Positions 22,801 to 37,800 of a DNA stretch of 64,000 bases are shown piece by piece. A model generated the notes under the pieces. The model had not been told where the DNA came from. It worked only from the letters and a program-made list of their open reading frames with translations, and did not search any database. The position numbers were made by a program, and so were the translations under genes. This DNA comes from Larus michahellis (Eukaryota; Chordata; Aves; Charadriiformes; Laridae): the NCBI RefSeq assembly GCF_964199755.1, contig NC_133896.1, positions 89,698,215 through 89,762,214 on the forward strand. Direction: 5' to 3'. Within the stretch, counting starts at the first letter, position 1, and every line of letters starts with the position of its first letter.

Positions 22801-25800
22801 GACTGAAACACTGTAACAGATCCTCATTATTCTGTTAGTTAGAAACTGCCTTCTACATTTGTATCTAAACCGGCCAGAAATGTGTTTATACCATTTGCAA
22901 GATCCATCCATCTTGTAACTATAGTGAAACATGCCTCAGATGCCAGAACCTGGTATGTAGATGCTTGCGAAACTCTTATCAATTAAATTATTGAAATGAG
23001 GGCCAAATCCCTTAGTGGCTATAAATGCTGTAATTCTTCTGAAGATAGGAAAGCAAGCAGAGCTATTCTGATTTATAGTAAATGAGGATCTTGCCCTTGT
23101 ACTAGTAAGAGTGTACTTAAAAATATAAGCAAAGAATATGATTTATGACCTTTTGTGCACCAGCATGAATTCCAAGTAACATATAAATCAAGAGCTATTC
23201 AGTGCAGGTAAGCTGCTCTTGATTCATGCGCTAATATTTCACAGGTGTTAAGGCAGTGTAAGTGAGAAAAGAATACAGGCTCAGTATCTGATGAAATTTT
23301 AAATTTGTCTGTTTTGTATCAGTAATCTTTGACTTTCAGTATATGGACTTCATGAACTATTTCTGAAGGATCTGTGAAAGATAGCTAAGGCAAGCTGATT
23401 GTTAGTAGACCAGATGGACATATATTTCCACCAGAAAATGTCTAGAGGTGCAGAAAAATACCAGCTGCATTAGGTTTTCACAAGAGTGGTTTAGGGCTCC
23501 AGCCTGATTTTCTGAAGTCAAAGCTTTGCTAATGACTTCAGCAGCAGCAGGATGTGTTTCTACTTACAGTATTTTTGTTGTAGCCTAGTTACTGAGCCAC
23601 ATGGATGTTGCTGCCTTAGCTGTTTGAACAGTCCTTTTGCTAACAAATTGATTTAAGTATGTCTGCTGACCCTGTAAAAGGGTAGAGCAGTGTGGAAGAC
23701 ACTGTGAATTTCCCTCTGGCTTGGGCACGGTACAAATAGCTGGCACGGCCTCTTTAGTACCAAACCCCCAGTACCTGAGATAGAGCTTGGTGGTGCCTGA
23801 GGAAGCAATGGCAGGATTGGCTTGCATTTGTTTGTTTCAAATATGCTTATTGTCTGCCCACATTTATGATGGGGTAGATCTTGCAGCCAGAACCCGTTCA
23901 TTTGAGCTCTCGGCCTCTGAGAAATGGACGCTCCCTGTTTATGGTTTCTAGGGAGTCAAACTTGCACTGATGCCACTGCGAGTTTATCAGCCTAGTGGCT
24001 GCATTAATGATGACACTTAGCCATGTATCAGATGAAGAAGAAAAGGTTGTTTTCCACCTGAATGGTGGAGAAAGAATGTTTGGAGGCTAATTTTTTTTAA
24101 TGGATGGCTACAGAGCTAGGACATCTGCCAGGGGTTACTGTTGTAGATGGGCTATGCTAGTAAATCAGTTGTACTTGTCACTGTTTCTTGGCACTGAGGT
24201 GAACTGGCATGGAATAACCCATGTCCAGACTGTTAAACGCTTATCACTCTTTGAAAAAGGATGGCTGCACACAAACTACCCATTGGGAATGGTTCCTGAC
24301 CAAGCAAACTCCTGAAACGTACCCAAGAAGCTGCCTGACTCAAGCTTGGTCAAAACGCAGAGGTTATTCTAACAATTTGAGCGTACAGAGGATGCAGATG
24401 CAGTGCCCAGCAACAGGACTCAGCAACTGCTTAAATTGCTGCATGTTAAGCAGCGGGGACGGTCTACTCAGATCTACTTAATTTCTGTTTGATAAGTATA
24501 AGGTTGCTTAAGTTGTTGGTTGGGGTTTTTTTTTTTGTTTTTCCTTTTCTCCTCCTAGTAGTCCAAAATACTGAGGTAGGTAATGAAAACTTAAAGTGTT
24601 TGAACTGCGATTGTTTTGTTTGTTTATTCATTTTCTGTGGGCTTTTTTGGGGGTGAGGGAGACAGAGGCAGAAGGGTTTTCCTACCTGTGTAAAATGCTG
24701 CACAGTGCTACGTTTTTGCTAGAGGACTAGTAAGTCTTGCTCTTGTCCTGCTGTCTTTCACTTGGTCATGCAACATCTGCTTGATTTTTACTTCTCATCT
24801 CCCTTTACAGAGAATTGACTGAGCCTCCTTATATGGCTTATATGGCTTTTGTTATTTGTGCGTAGCGTGCTGGAGTTTCATAAGGCTACAGAACTCATAG
24901 AGTCCCCTGTGCTAACATTTGCTTTCTGTACTGTGGCAGATGAATGGCAGGAGCAAGGTGGAATTGATTTGCATGTATCAGAGAGAGGAGATATTATACT
25001 CTCTGACCGCCACTCAGTTTGGGGAGAAAACAAATTTCTAATTTTGAATTACGGTTGTAATAGAAGAAACAGGGCCTTCATAAATTTTTCCTTTGAAGTG
25101 TCTGATTGGGTTAGCTACGCAAGTATCAATAGAATTACCCTGTGATCCAGTGCAAAAGACTGCCAATATTTGAAAGTATTTTTGTAACTAATGACTGTAA
25201 AACAGCATGGAAAAGATTGGGTGATAGCACCATCACCTGCATAACCCTTATTTTATTAACGCTCCAAACACATTCCACAAATGTCTCAGTGTACCTGAAT
25301 GAGCCCCAGAGCGGCACCTCCCAAAGTTTTGAGCGGTAGAGCATCGTCAGCTCTCAGTATTCCTACTGGGAGCTAATGGTGTTTGCAACCGCAGGCACCG
25401 CTCGAGCTGTATGGCTGCTGAGAGCAGATGCAGACCGTTTAACATTGCCTAGCAGGTCAACAGTGAGCTACACTTACGAAACTGTTGCATATGCCGCGCA
25501 ATACTATCTCTGTCTGATTGTTATTTTCCCAGTTAGCTCTTCTGTTTATACTTACCGTATAGTTTGCCTCAGATTTCCTGGTGCGGAAAATTAATAATAG
25601 CTCTTCATAAAACAGAGTAATTAGTGTAATGAGCTGGTGTCTGGTACATGCATTTTTCTCCTGCAGAAGTCTAAAAGTCTAAACATCTAAGCAACCGTGC
25701 TGCTTAATAAAATAGCAGGCTTTCTTAACTAAAATGTTTTTAAAGATTTTTAGAGTACTTCAATGTGCATAGCCTTCAAGATAATGGCCAAAAATGTTTC

Positions 25801-28800
25801 CAGAGATAATCCTGTGTTATTTGGTAAAGGAGTTAGTCTACCACTTTACCTTCCTACTCTAAACTGAAAGTGCTGACATAGGAGATAGTATCCAGCACAA
25901 CCACAGAAATCATGAACTCCTCTCATCTGGTCACTGCTAGTCAGCAAGAACTGTCTCAGTCAATATTTTTATCAACAAATTAGATCTCATGTCAAGAAAT
26001 CAGTTTTTGTCTCTCTTGTTGCTGTCGCCAGCCGCACTGCTTCTTTTCATGTCCTATAATCTGTTATATTCTCATAATCCTGTTTTAAACCCAGAGGAGA
26101 CCATGGCTAAAGTGACAACTGCAGAAGACCTCAGGGCCTTGCAGCCCTCCTCTCAAGGCATCATATTTACCCCAGGACCACATTCTACACAAAACAGAGC
26201 ATCATTGTGTGGCAGCAGGCAGCGCTCAATTAAATCAGCTGCAGGTTTGTACTGAAGTCTAAGTGTTCACAGTCTTGGGACTCTAAATCAAAATCCTTCT
26301 ATTGCTCAGAGGACAAGCACTGTGTAACTTTGAGGTAGCATCATCCTCTCAGTCCTTTCTGTCCTATTGTTTGTTTGGGGTTCAGTGGTGCCTTTCAATG
26401 TATCAGGTTGTGGCAGCCAAGGAGCCCTTGTGCTATTTAGGGTTTGGGGCACATTTCTCTCACTACTTTAAGAGAAGTTGTCTGTCACAGATACACTGTG
26501 TGCACAGATACACAGATCCAGTGTTTGCTGGATGCAATGGACCCGAACAAAATCAATCTAATTCTACTGATGAAGAGAGGGTGGAATAGGCCATGGCCCT
26601 TCTCACCCAACTCTTGTTCCTCCTGCTTGTACGTGAGGAAACAAAGTCTTTATTTTCTTCTCCTCTCTGAAGTCCATTGGAACTTAAGAGAGATGCCTTC
26701 TTTGGACCACTGTCTCACTTCTGGTTTGAAGTTACTACAAGAGGACTGTTTACAATTATAACACGTTACCAGATTTGATATGCGTCTTATCCTTTGGGAA
26801 CTCATTTGAAATGACTATACACTTTCTACAGAAAGCTCATTTTCTGGAGCAGTAAGATTTATAGTTTGCTCAAATCAAGTATGAATTTGCTGTTAATCCT
26901 AATGCGGACCTCCCTCTTGCAAGTAATTTTTAATTATTATCATGAGAGGCTTCCTACATCACTGTTCATGTCACTTTTCCTCTACTCCTTGCCATGTAGT
27001 TTTAGATTTAGGGTCAGGTTCATTGTAGGAGTAAGCTGTGATAGCTCTATTGATTTCACTGAAGCTGTATCCAGCTGTGAATTTGAATGCTTTCTTTTGT
27101 CAGAGTGGCTTGAAGCTGAAATGAAATGCGCAAGGCGTCCATGATTGGATACTTTCATTGTAAGGAAGGGATGAGCATAAGAAAAATTTGGCTTTCATAA
27201 AACTGCAGCAAAGCTGTATGTATTTTGCCACCTTGCTTTTTGTAAACAAATCTTCTTCTGAAGGCAGTTATATTTTAAGAGCAGATCCTAGATTAAAGTT
27301 TGCCAATGAGCGAGCCCCAGTGTTCAGATTTCTGTACAAAACCTTCTTTGATTCAAGTAGAATGTAGTTAAATGCTCATAGCTATGGCTGAATCTGGCTC
27401 ATTATGAATCCAAAAGAAGCATCAGGCCAAATCTTTTCATCCTTGTTTAGTTCTTATTCAAGTCTAATGAGAGCCAGAGATGTCTTAAGTAATATAAGGC
27501 ATTCCTGTACACTATATTGCACTGTCAGGTACTTCCACTCTCCATTGGTTGTGTTTTTAGAGGGAAAGGGGCTGTCGTGCTAAATTACTTACCAGCCATA
27601 GACTCCATATACAGAGAATGAACGTTGACCTCACTACTACATGTTATCTCTACCCAAAGCTCAATAACTGAATGAAGTCTCTAAATTTTGCAAGGCAAAG
27701 AGATCCTCTCTGTAGTTTGAAGTGAGAGGGCTGCTGTCATGGAACGTATGTCTGTAACTTTATTTATTGGTTTTGAACTTTTAAAACTTAACTGTGTATT
27801 CCAACTTACTGTTTTGATTGTAGTAGCAGAAAGAGGAAACCCTGAATCTTTTCTTTAAATACTTCCAATTATGTTTGGTTATTTATTGCTTTCAAATCAG
27901 TGGACAAAGAATAACAGATTTCCTTACATATTTCTAGAAATGAACAAATTTGTAATGGATTCTGAGAAAAATACGTGATTTTTCCAGACTTGGGAGTATC
28001 TGAGGACTGCCTAATATATTTTACAGCTACGCCTGTGAGCTCTGTCCCAGATCCCACATTATTCTCCTGGGACATTGGGCAGATCTTACTTCAAAAGATA
28101 GCTGAAAAGGAAGATGAAATGAAAAAAGCATTTCAGATGCTTGATGTTGGTCAGATGCTGACAGTCACAAAGGGTGAATTCAGGAGAGCAATTGAAACCT
28201 TTCTCTTCCATCTAACAGAAGTTGAAGTTGATGCTGGGCTGGCAGAGGTATGCTGCGTCATTGCTGTTTATAATCATTTAGAGGCTGTTCCTATTTATGC
28301 CAAGAGCAAAATTTCAGTGGGAGCAGGTTCCAGACCAATACTATTAAAAAGATGCTAGACATGGTCAAAACCTTCTGTTCAAGTGAAAGTCATAGAAAAC
28401 TTGCAAAAGTAATGTGAACTAAATTTGACAATTGGTATGTTTATATGAGAATTTTGTCTGTGTAGCATATCTCAGTATTTGAAAGAGTCGCAATTTACTA
28501 GCAGATTTTTTGATTTAAAAAAACCCTGATCTTATAGCTTATATTCCTATACATGCAGTGTTATGAATATGTATAGATTAGGTTGTGAACTCTGAGGCTC
28601 AGACCAGCTCTTTTTTATCTGTACAGGGAGTTTCTCAGCTCACTTTTGGTCTTTGCTACCTTATAAACCATTGTCAGATTGGACTAGAAGGAACATTAGG
28701 TGTTTATATGATATCATGACTGATGCTTATCGAATATAGGGGAGGATTCTGATGCACAATCTGCACCAGCATTATTGTGCACTTAAATTTCTGTCCTGAT

Positions 28801-31800
28801 AGTGTAGGTGACTAAGTTTTTATATTTTTTTTTTCCTAGTGTACTTGATTCTTGCTTGTTTGTTTAATTTGAGTGAACTGATCTATTAAATTTGCATTTT
28901 AAACTAATCAGTCTGTAACAGGTTAAGCCCATTTCAGCTCAGATTGATGTTAAATTCTTTGCTAATACTAAATTGTCATTAGGGGGACACATATACACCT
29001 GAAACACCTTGAATAGTATTTTGGAACAAGAGAAGGATGCATCAGTGAGGCTGATGAGAATGAATATACTTTCATATATACATGTGAAAGATCATAGAGC
29101 TAGAGAGTTGGGAAATCTTTATCTTACATGATGGAAAGACTTGTAGGTTGTAATTTTTTGGGGAAGGATTTACCAGATATTAAATTAAGGCTCTGCTTAA
29201 TTCCAGACAAGTTGCTGAGTAGTAGTAATGCGTAATAAGCAAAACAAAATTATAAGAAAAATTTATTTTTGCTGTTTTAGAAAAAGCAATGCAAATGAAG
29301 TAATTAAAAAATCTGATGTCACAGTAGGACTGATCCATGTATATTGAAATACAGATCCCAAATATTGGCAAACTTACTGTGCCATATCTTGACTTTCTGT
29401 CGAAGTTCACTAAAGTTGCTAGAAGTACCAGCATGCTCAAAAGGTAAGTGTTCCGTACTATGCAGTCAAATTGCTCCTGAATTGTAATTATGAATCACTT
29501 GTGAGTTGTCTAGCTCTTAAGGCAGAATCTAGCTGCTAACAGGAGCTTCTAGTGACACAGACATATGATATGCTTTTTTCTAAAATCCCTTTTTCTGTAT
29601 GTGTAATTGGCATAGTTGCCATAGGAATGTTACCTGATTGCCAAAGGGAAGGGAATGGTCTGCTAAGCTACTGATCTGCTATTGTAAAAATATGAACCTT
29701 TACAACTAATCAGTCTGTTGTCTAAATTAATACTGAAAGTTGTTGTGTATGAAAGAAATCATAACTGATTCAGTTTAACAGGGATTTAAAAACATGCCAC
29801 TTAGCTTCTCTGTTTCATTTCAAGACATGTCAAGCTAAGTCAGTGGACCCAGTAATGGAAAAGTTGTTATGTTTCAGGATTCAGTCCTTTAGGAGTAAAT
29901 AACTCACATTCACCTTTGTTTCCAGTGCAAGTGATTTTTCAATAATAAAGTTGTGAAGACAGCAGCTGTGTGTGACCTGAGATTAAGTTTGGATTCTTAA
30001 CTTCATTGAAGTAAAATGGAAAGTAGAGCCATAGTGTTGAAAAATAAAAACAAAAAAAAACCCAAACCAAAACAAATCTGTGCTCTCACAGTAGCTTTCT
30101 TAGTGGAGCATTAAATATTTTTCACACTACCACACCACACCCCTTCCCCCCCCAACCCCCCAGTGAAATATAAAGGGTTAAAGTCTGCAAGGGGATCTGC
30201 AGGGAAATTCCTTTTCCTTCATTTTTTCCTGTGGGTTTGTATGATCTGGCCTTCAATAAAGAGTTGCCTCAAAAAATATTCTGTAAATTCCAGTCCAACT
30301 TTGTTCCCAGCAAGTGCAAAGCTAAGAAAACTCTCAAACAAAGAGAGAATGAGGGAGTGTAATACTGGGGATACAAAAATGGGATTAGGACTTTGAAAGG
30401 AAGCAGGAGGAAGAAGAGGAGCAGCAAAAGAAAAGAAGAAAAAGGGAGGGACCTAAGCCACTTTCTTCCAGAGAGACAGGGCAGCTTAAAAAATTCTAAT
30501 TAATTAGTGAAAACTAATTAAATAACAAATGGGGGACCTTTCCTGGAATAAAAGGTTAATCTTTTCTTTATTACATGCAATATAATAAAATGGTAAAGCT
30601 TTTTGTATGCTTTGGGTTGGATTTTCTTCCAGTGTTCGAGGAGGATGTATAAGATGTCACTCTTGATTTCCGTTTAAACTCACTAAAATGTGGAAAGTAA
30701 GGATCATGCTTAGACGGTCTTGTCTTTTGGCCAGCTGGTTTGTTAGAGATCTGCTTTGAGGCTGCCTGCAATGTACAGAAGCAGAAATAACGGCAGGTTT
30801 GTTAGGTCGATGTGATTTCACCACTGGAGGGCAGTACAGGTGCTCTTTTCCAGGGGTTTTGCTGGGAGGCGTCATCAGAGCTACTTTCCCTATTTAAAAC
30901 TCAAGGAATTGCACTGAATTTAGTGGCTGAAATGATGGCAGAACTTGGCTTCTCGGACTTCATCCCATAAATGTAGATATCAATAAAATTGCACAAGGCT
31001 TTTCAGAAGCAGTTATTTAAGGCTGAAACCAGAGAAGGATACGTAGGGAGTGGAATTTGGCACCTGCAGAACCCACTAGTGAAAGTAAACTTGGCTGGTA
31101 GTTGACTCTGAAAATGACCTGCTCTGGTGCTTGGTGCAGGTCAAGAAGTTGAGGGAACAAAAACAAAAGCAAGGCAATGTATTTTTAATTTTTGAAAGAA
31201 ATTTAAATGCGACAAATAGATCTCAGATTTGTGCTAAGGGAGAAGGGGACGAAGAGACGTGCTTGTTGTTCTCTGAAGAACATTTGATGGGAGCAGAGGG
31301 GAAGGGAAGAATTGGCGCTATAACTTTCTTGACCTTGGGTCTCCAGAGTACTCTGTCATCCCAAGGGCCAGATCAAGCTGCTAAAATTCCTTTGTGTCCC
31401 TTATGGCAGCCAAAAAAATTCCTTCGAGAAAAAATGTTTTACACTGAGAGTCATCACACTTGTGGTGCTAGAGGAGCAGCTGCCACATCTCTGTTCTGCT
31501 CAGGGATCCAGATTTGTGGAGATTTTCCCCAAGAGCAGTGCAGAGCTTTGAAGAACAGACACAACGAAGGCAGGATCAAGCCACTTTCTTGCATTTGTAG
31601 TTGTTCACATGCTAAAACAAAACTCTCCCACTGATGTCCCTACAATGGTCTTCAACAGTACTGTGATGTACTTGTGGCTTATGGTCATTGATGAACTTGT
31701 GGTTTATGTTCATCTAATCTTTTTCATTATATTTATTTCCAGGTTGAACAGCCACAGTTACCAAACAATGACATTAAGTCAGCTGGAAACCCTGCTCAAG

Positions 31801-34800
31801 GAGAAAGTACGTTGACCAGGGTGGTAACAGAAACCACATGCTGGGGCAGTAATTCATTTCAGGTAAGTAGATGTTGCTCTTGATATACCGATATCATTTT
31901 AGTAACTTGTTTAAGAGGATGTTGCCCTGCTGTTGTATCATGAAGATCTGGTCACACTTAAATGCTTAGGGGTTTTGTTGTTGTTTTGGGGTTTTTACTA
32001 TGCTAAAGTACCAGGTAGTAGTTTAAAAGCCTCTCTAATCCACAAAGTGAATCCCTTTTTAGCATCAAAAAACTAAGCACTCTCTCTTTCAAGTAGTCTT
32101 GCAACAAATCTCTGGTGTAGGACTGGCATAGTCCCGCTGCGATTTTATTTCTTAGTGACTAGATGCTCGTGGCTTGAGTAACAGTGCTTGACTTATTTAA
32201 GAAACTTGATTCTCCGTGGCTGTGCAATTTCTGTAATTGTTTAGCCCTCTGCAAGACTGGTGTAAAACATGCTGTCACATCAGAAGAATGGTACTTTAAG
32301 CATTTTTTACTCTTTTTACTTAGAAGTATCTAGCCATCTGAGAGCTTGGTCTACCTAAATCTCAACAGAAATTTGAACAGCACAAACCCACTTTTTTGAA
32401 TCGAGGAGGAAGTGATGGTGTGACTATGGGAAAGCTAGATTTTTGTTATTTTATTTTTGCACAAAATGAGCCAGGAAAATCTGTTTATCAACATAATGAT
32501 ATTTTATTATATTTGGGCATTTGGAAGTTAACCTAATGTCACGTATCACACGTAATAATAGTTATTATTTACAAGGACACAGAAAAATATTCCATGCCTT
32601 CTACACCACTGTGTGACAATCTGTTGGCTCTACCCTAAGACTGTTCATAGAAGAAGAAATACATTAAACATAACCTGATGTAAATTCCAAGGAAAATCCA
32701 ACCTCCTGCTGTGCTTGGCATGGGCTTGGCCTGTAATTTGGGAGGGGGGAATAAAATCTTTCTGATTTCACAGCTGTTATTGCACCTCAGGGCTGCAGTA
32801 GTATTTGCAACCCATTTGCTTCCCTTCCACTGAGTAGGACATCTGAATATATCCTCACTCTAGTCTGAATAAAATATTAACATATCGCAAGGCTGTTAGG
32901 ACAGATTGTATCCAAGACAATCTTTTCTCGCTGTAGAAAAGCCTATCAATCATAACTTGGTATAGTTGTTATTAATGTCGTAGCTTTTATTCATTTGGCT
33001 ATATGCAGCTAACCGGAGAGTAACGTTTACATTTTCATGTTAAGCATTTCCTATCACAAAAGAAACTGCTGAAATATCTTCTTATTACAGAATTTATGAA
33101 TTGAAAATATCCTCCAAAGTCCTAATTAGAGGTATATTTAATGTACAAGGTTCTATGTTATTTTTTTAACAGCTTTGTGAAATAGAGCTATTGCATATAT
33201 TTTAGTACACTAACAGAAAACATCATTAACTTAAGGCAAGGTTACTGCTGCATATATATCCCAGGAACAATTCAGTTAAAGAAGTACTGCAAGATACGTA
33301 AATGCATGATGTACACAGATAATTATTCAGATACACTTAAGAGTTCATATACTCTTTTAAACATTTATCTATAATGTATCACAGTGGTTGTTCCCAAGCC
33401 AAATCTTATTCTGTATCTGTTTGGATGTACATCATCACTCAAGGATACATTTATATTCATAACTCTAATTGGGTTTTGAAGTTTTATGTGCATGTTAAAA
33501 ACAAAGAAAAGAATCAAACCCGAAAGAAAAAATTCCTAACATCCTCAGTAAAATATGGAATGGTAATTTTCTCCTTTTATGGGCAGAAAGCCACATTTGG
33601 ACCACCTACCACATGTACCTGTATGTAGACATCATAACTAGCATAATGGCCAAGGTCGAGAAAAGCAGCAGGTGGGTCAGAGCATCTTCTAGTCAGTGAA
33701 AAGACATAGGGGAACAAAGACCTGACAGGCAGCCTTGGATTTCTCATCACTGTCCTGCACTTAGAAACTGTAGCCATGCTGACAGTTCAATTAATCAAGT
33801 GATCCAGGGCTGACCTTGCCCGTTTCTGACACCAAATTTATTTGTTGTATTTGTTGGAAGTAAGCCTTACTGCCTTTGTAGTCATTCTTACTTGCTCAGT
33901 AAAGCATAGAGAAGCTAGGAAAAGATTTTGAGTATTTCAAATGCCAGGGCAAAACTCTAAGTTTAGTTTTGACTATAGGATCCTTCCATCATTTCTAGTC
34001 AAATATAATAAAACGTTTCTCTTGAAAGTCACTGTCCTGAGAGAAGCAGGCTTAAAGAAAAACTGAAAAAGAACCCCACCCAACTGATGAAGAAAGAAAG
34101 GTAACAGCAAATTGTAGGAAAATGGCCATAATGTGTAGGATCCACAGTACTGCATCTTAAGAAAAGAACAGCCTGGGAAGGAGGGCCAAATGCTGAACAG
34201 ATGTGTGCCTGGGAATATAAATGATGGTGCGTGAAAGAGCTCTTTTTTACTGACTCAGTGAGTGTTCAAGGTAGTTCAAGGCAGCGATGTAGTTGGGATA
34301 CTTACGCACTTCTTTATGTGCTGTGAGTAACAAGAACCAGATCATTCATACCATACCAGAAGCCCAGACTCTTCCATGCTCCTGGCTAGCTGGTGCCCTG
34401 GCTGCATGCTACTGCCTCAGTGCAGCAGGGACCTGTTCAATAAAGGGCAGCCTGTCTTCTAAGTACCCAAATACACCTTCTTTTTCTTTATAGAGTGCAA
34501 TTTCACTGACTTGGCTGCTAGGACTCCAAAAATAGGGACAGGATTTGTTCCCCAGTAATACTTGCAAAAGGACATGGCACCATGGAAAGGAGCCTCAACT
34601 TCAATGACACAGTGTTCCTGAATGTTAAAAAATAAAACTTTGTTCCAGAAAAGCTTGCAACCTGAAACAGGTTTTTTTAATGACAGTAAAAGGACTCCCC
34701 TAAAGTGAGTCAGCCCCTCCAAATAATAGTCTCCTTAAGAAAGGAATCTGGCAAGTATGAAAAAGAAGTAACTAAAACTCATGTTGTCAAAGTGCAAAGA

Positions 34801-37800
34801 TGGCTGTGGACTGTGTGTGCACATCCATTCTATATGGAGGTCTTTCAGTCATAGCTGGCTGGTGGGAGTGGGAATATTATATTAGCTAAGTTCAGACGCC
34901 AACAGTTTCCCTTTAAAGATTACTGAAGTACTGGGACTGATTCGCAATTACAATAAGGCTGTTTATGTAAAGCAGAATGTAAAGAGGACTGAAAATTGAT
35001 TTATTTTGTGTACTCACTGCACAAATTTCAAGGCCTCTAAAAATTGCTAATGGGTTGTAAAGGGCTATCAATATGAACAAGCATCAGGCCCATATATTTT
35101 CTGCACTCCCTCTACTCTTATCTCCCCTCCCCCATTAATTTTTGATTTTATGTTTATGAGGATCTGAAAATAGTCTAATTCTTTTCTATCTGGTTTGGGC
35201 CTATCTTTACCAGCTGGTAAATAGGAAATGTTCACTGTAGGAAGCCAATACTCTGCAGAGTGTAAACAGATGGAATCAATATAAAGTGACAAGTTAGACT
35301 GTGCTACTGAGAATACAGAGCCAAAACTAAGAGCATAACAGTCACGATACTTATTTTGTTCCAATTCATTTGGTACTGAATAGCACTTCATATATGCACA
35401 GCTGTGTCCTTCCGTTTTTTACTTTCTTTCTTCTGGTTTGATGATCACAATTTCAAAGAAAAACTTTAATTAAAGATTTTACACAAAATGGCCCAAAGTA
35501 GAATATAGGGAAAATGAGCACTGATGTGTTTATAGCAAGAGAAGAATATTTTTCAGGCATTTATTTTCTTTCTTTTTTAACAAAACAAACAAAATCTGAT
35601 GCGTGTATCTCTCTGTGTGTAATATGCTAGATGGATAGATCTTTGCAGATTGACGTCTTCCATGTGTCAATAAGGTACATAACCATACTTCTAAAAGCTT
35701 CCCCATCATCCCTTTTCATCCCTCAGTGCCTCTTACAACAGGGTGCCATAAAGGGCAGGAAATCTAAGCGTATGTCTCTGCATGGGTGTGCTGGCCGAAA
35801 GGAAGGGGACGGTCAGACAGAGAGACTGCTACAGACTGCTGTCAGTCTGTCCTGAGACAGACTGGAAGCAGAGTGACTGAGGGTCTTCCTTTTCCTGCCC
35901 TGGCCAGCTTTGCCTCACGTGCACCTCCTCTGCTCTCGAGAAGGGTGTTTTGGAGACCGTGGATCTGATACACAGTCCCTTCAGGGACAGTTAGCAGGGT
36001 GGTAAGCTTCCAAGCTGTCCTGTGTTACAGAGTTTGCCTTGAAAGCACATCTGAGCTCTAGTCCTTTTGCCAGAGAGAGTGCCAGGTGTTATAGTATGGG
36101 TTTTTCTTTACTAATTTATGCATTTTTGACACATTTTCACAAAAATGGAAGAAGGCAGCATGTTTTACCACTCTGTCCCCAACTTATTCCTTGCAGCATG
36201 TTTCTTAATGCTGCCATTAAAATTTTGCTATTTTTGCTTTCTTGGCAAATAATAACCCCAGATTTCCCATATGTTGTTTATTAGGGTGACTGTATGGCTC
36301 TAATGAGGGGCAGCAACTGCAAGTTTGAACACAGATTTTGCTTCTGATCCTCATGTTAAGGGCAAGCAGCCTTTGTTTCTTCCAGAAGAAACACTGGGTC
36401 TGTCCCATTATCCTCCGTGCAGATCCCCCTAGATAGGCAAGACATTGCAGCGCATCTGTGCAGAAGTTTGCCTCCCCATCCAGCCAGCTGCCTGCTCTGC
36501 AAAGCACAATTCTCCTAACTGTAATGTTGGGGGCCTGTTTGTCTCAGGGATTCCCTAAAACCTCTTTCAGACTAATTCAACATCAGAAGTAAGCTATATC
36601 TCACTGTAGGCAGAATTCAGGACTTTGGGGTAATGGGAATGCATGAAAACCCCTTTCCAGATCTCATTCCCACCCTTGCCAAGTAGCCTGAGCCACCACA
36701 CAAGTTCCATAAAGGCTGGGAGAGGGAAGCAACGCTTGACACAGGTGGCACCTTACAAGCCCAGATCCATAGGACACGCAGTTGCTGAGGAAAATACCTT
36801 GATATACAGTGATGGGCAACACTTGTGTGGGTAGCAAAATGAACTTCAGTGATTTGTGGCAGGAAATCATCTCACAGTAAGCTGCAGTCTGCATAAGGGA
36901 GTGTCTGGAAGTTCCTCCTGTTGCAGTGCGTGTAGAGGATGTGTTTTCAATCGATATCCTTTGTGCTGCTGAAGTATAAGAAAATATTTAAAATATTCAT
37001 TGTCTTCCTTCTTCCCAAGGGATCCCCAAGCACTTCACATACATAAATGCTGCCGAAACGCAGTCACTGCTGGGGTGGGGAGCAGCAGCCAGCTGGCATG
37101 TGTCAGTGACAACAGAGCGCGTTATGCCAAAGACACTATGGCAAAGCCCTGTGGCTGCTAGAAATGCTGTGGTATCACTAATACTCCAGAGAACAAATAG
37201 GAACATTGCTTCTAGTGTCCCTGCTGAAAGATTCTGATAGCATAAACTGGTTGGTACGTAGCTTATCTAACCTGTAAGGACAAATGGTTGCATCAAACTG
37301 GCAGAAAAATGTACCACCAGTGCCAGGCACCACAGTATCCAAACCTGTGCTTCACTCATTAAATAATACATTTCAGTTAAATCTGATTACAGGGAGAAAT
37401 GAATCAATATTGCTATGTTTCTTTCTCCATAAAAAGCTTGGAGTTGCGGTGGAAATGTTTTGCCAGTCGTGGCAAGGAAGATAAATCCTAGCCTACTCTG
37501 GTGAAGTCTAATCCTTTCTTTGAGTTTGAATTTCCTTTGTTGTTTTGTATCTATTGCTATAGGAGAAGACTTTTTTTAAATAAATAAAACCTGTTTTTTC
37601 CTTCTTCGTTTCTTCAGCCAGATAAAAAGCTTTATCCTCTTCCACCCTTTTTCGCTAGGCAGAGTTGCCAAGGAGTAGCCGAATCTGCCTGATTCATAGC
37701 TACTTACTTTAGGCAACCTTTGCTTACATCAGTGGATGGTTATAGCCACAAATAGGCCTCTTCACTCTGCATAAACACTCTGCAGTGGGAGTACTGGACT

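Larger units (their letters stand above)
19811..26094 (+). other. EFCAB6 intron 1
   Basis: 6.3 kb. It begins in the CpG island and contains the 36-bp-arm hairpin at 19945-20020 and an ERV-type LTR at about 21330-22362. The rest (22.4-26.1 kb) is unrecognised unique-looking sequence. Confidence 0.7.

Noticed and set aside
25989..26094. Signal-peptide-like start (hydrophobic run SLLLLSPAALLLF) continuous with EFCAB6 exon 2
   Set aside because: The stretch lies upstream of a usable acceptor and EFCAB6 is not secreted; most likely intron that happens to be open.
31131..31634. 167-codon open frame in EFCAB6 intron 4
   Set aside because: No domain, no codon or motif signal, single intronic frame; judged chance.
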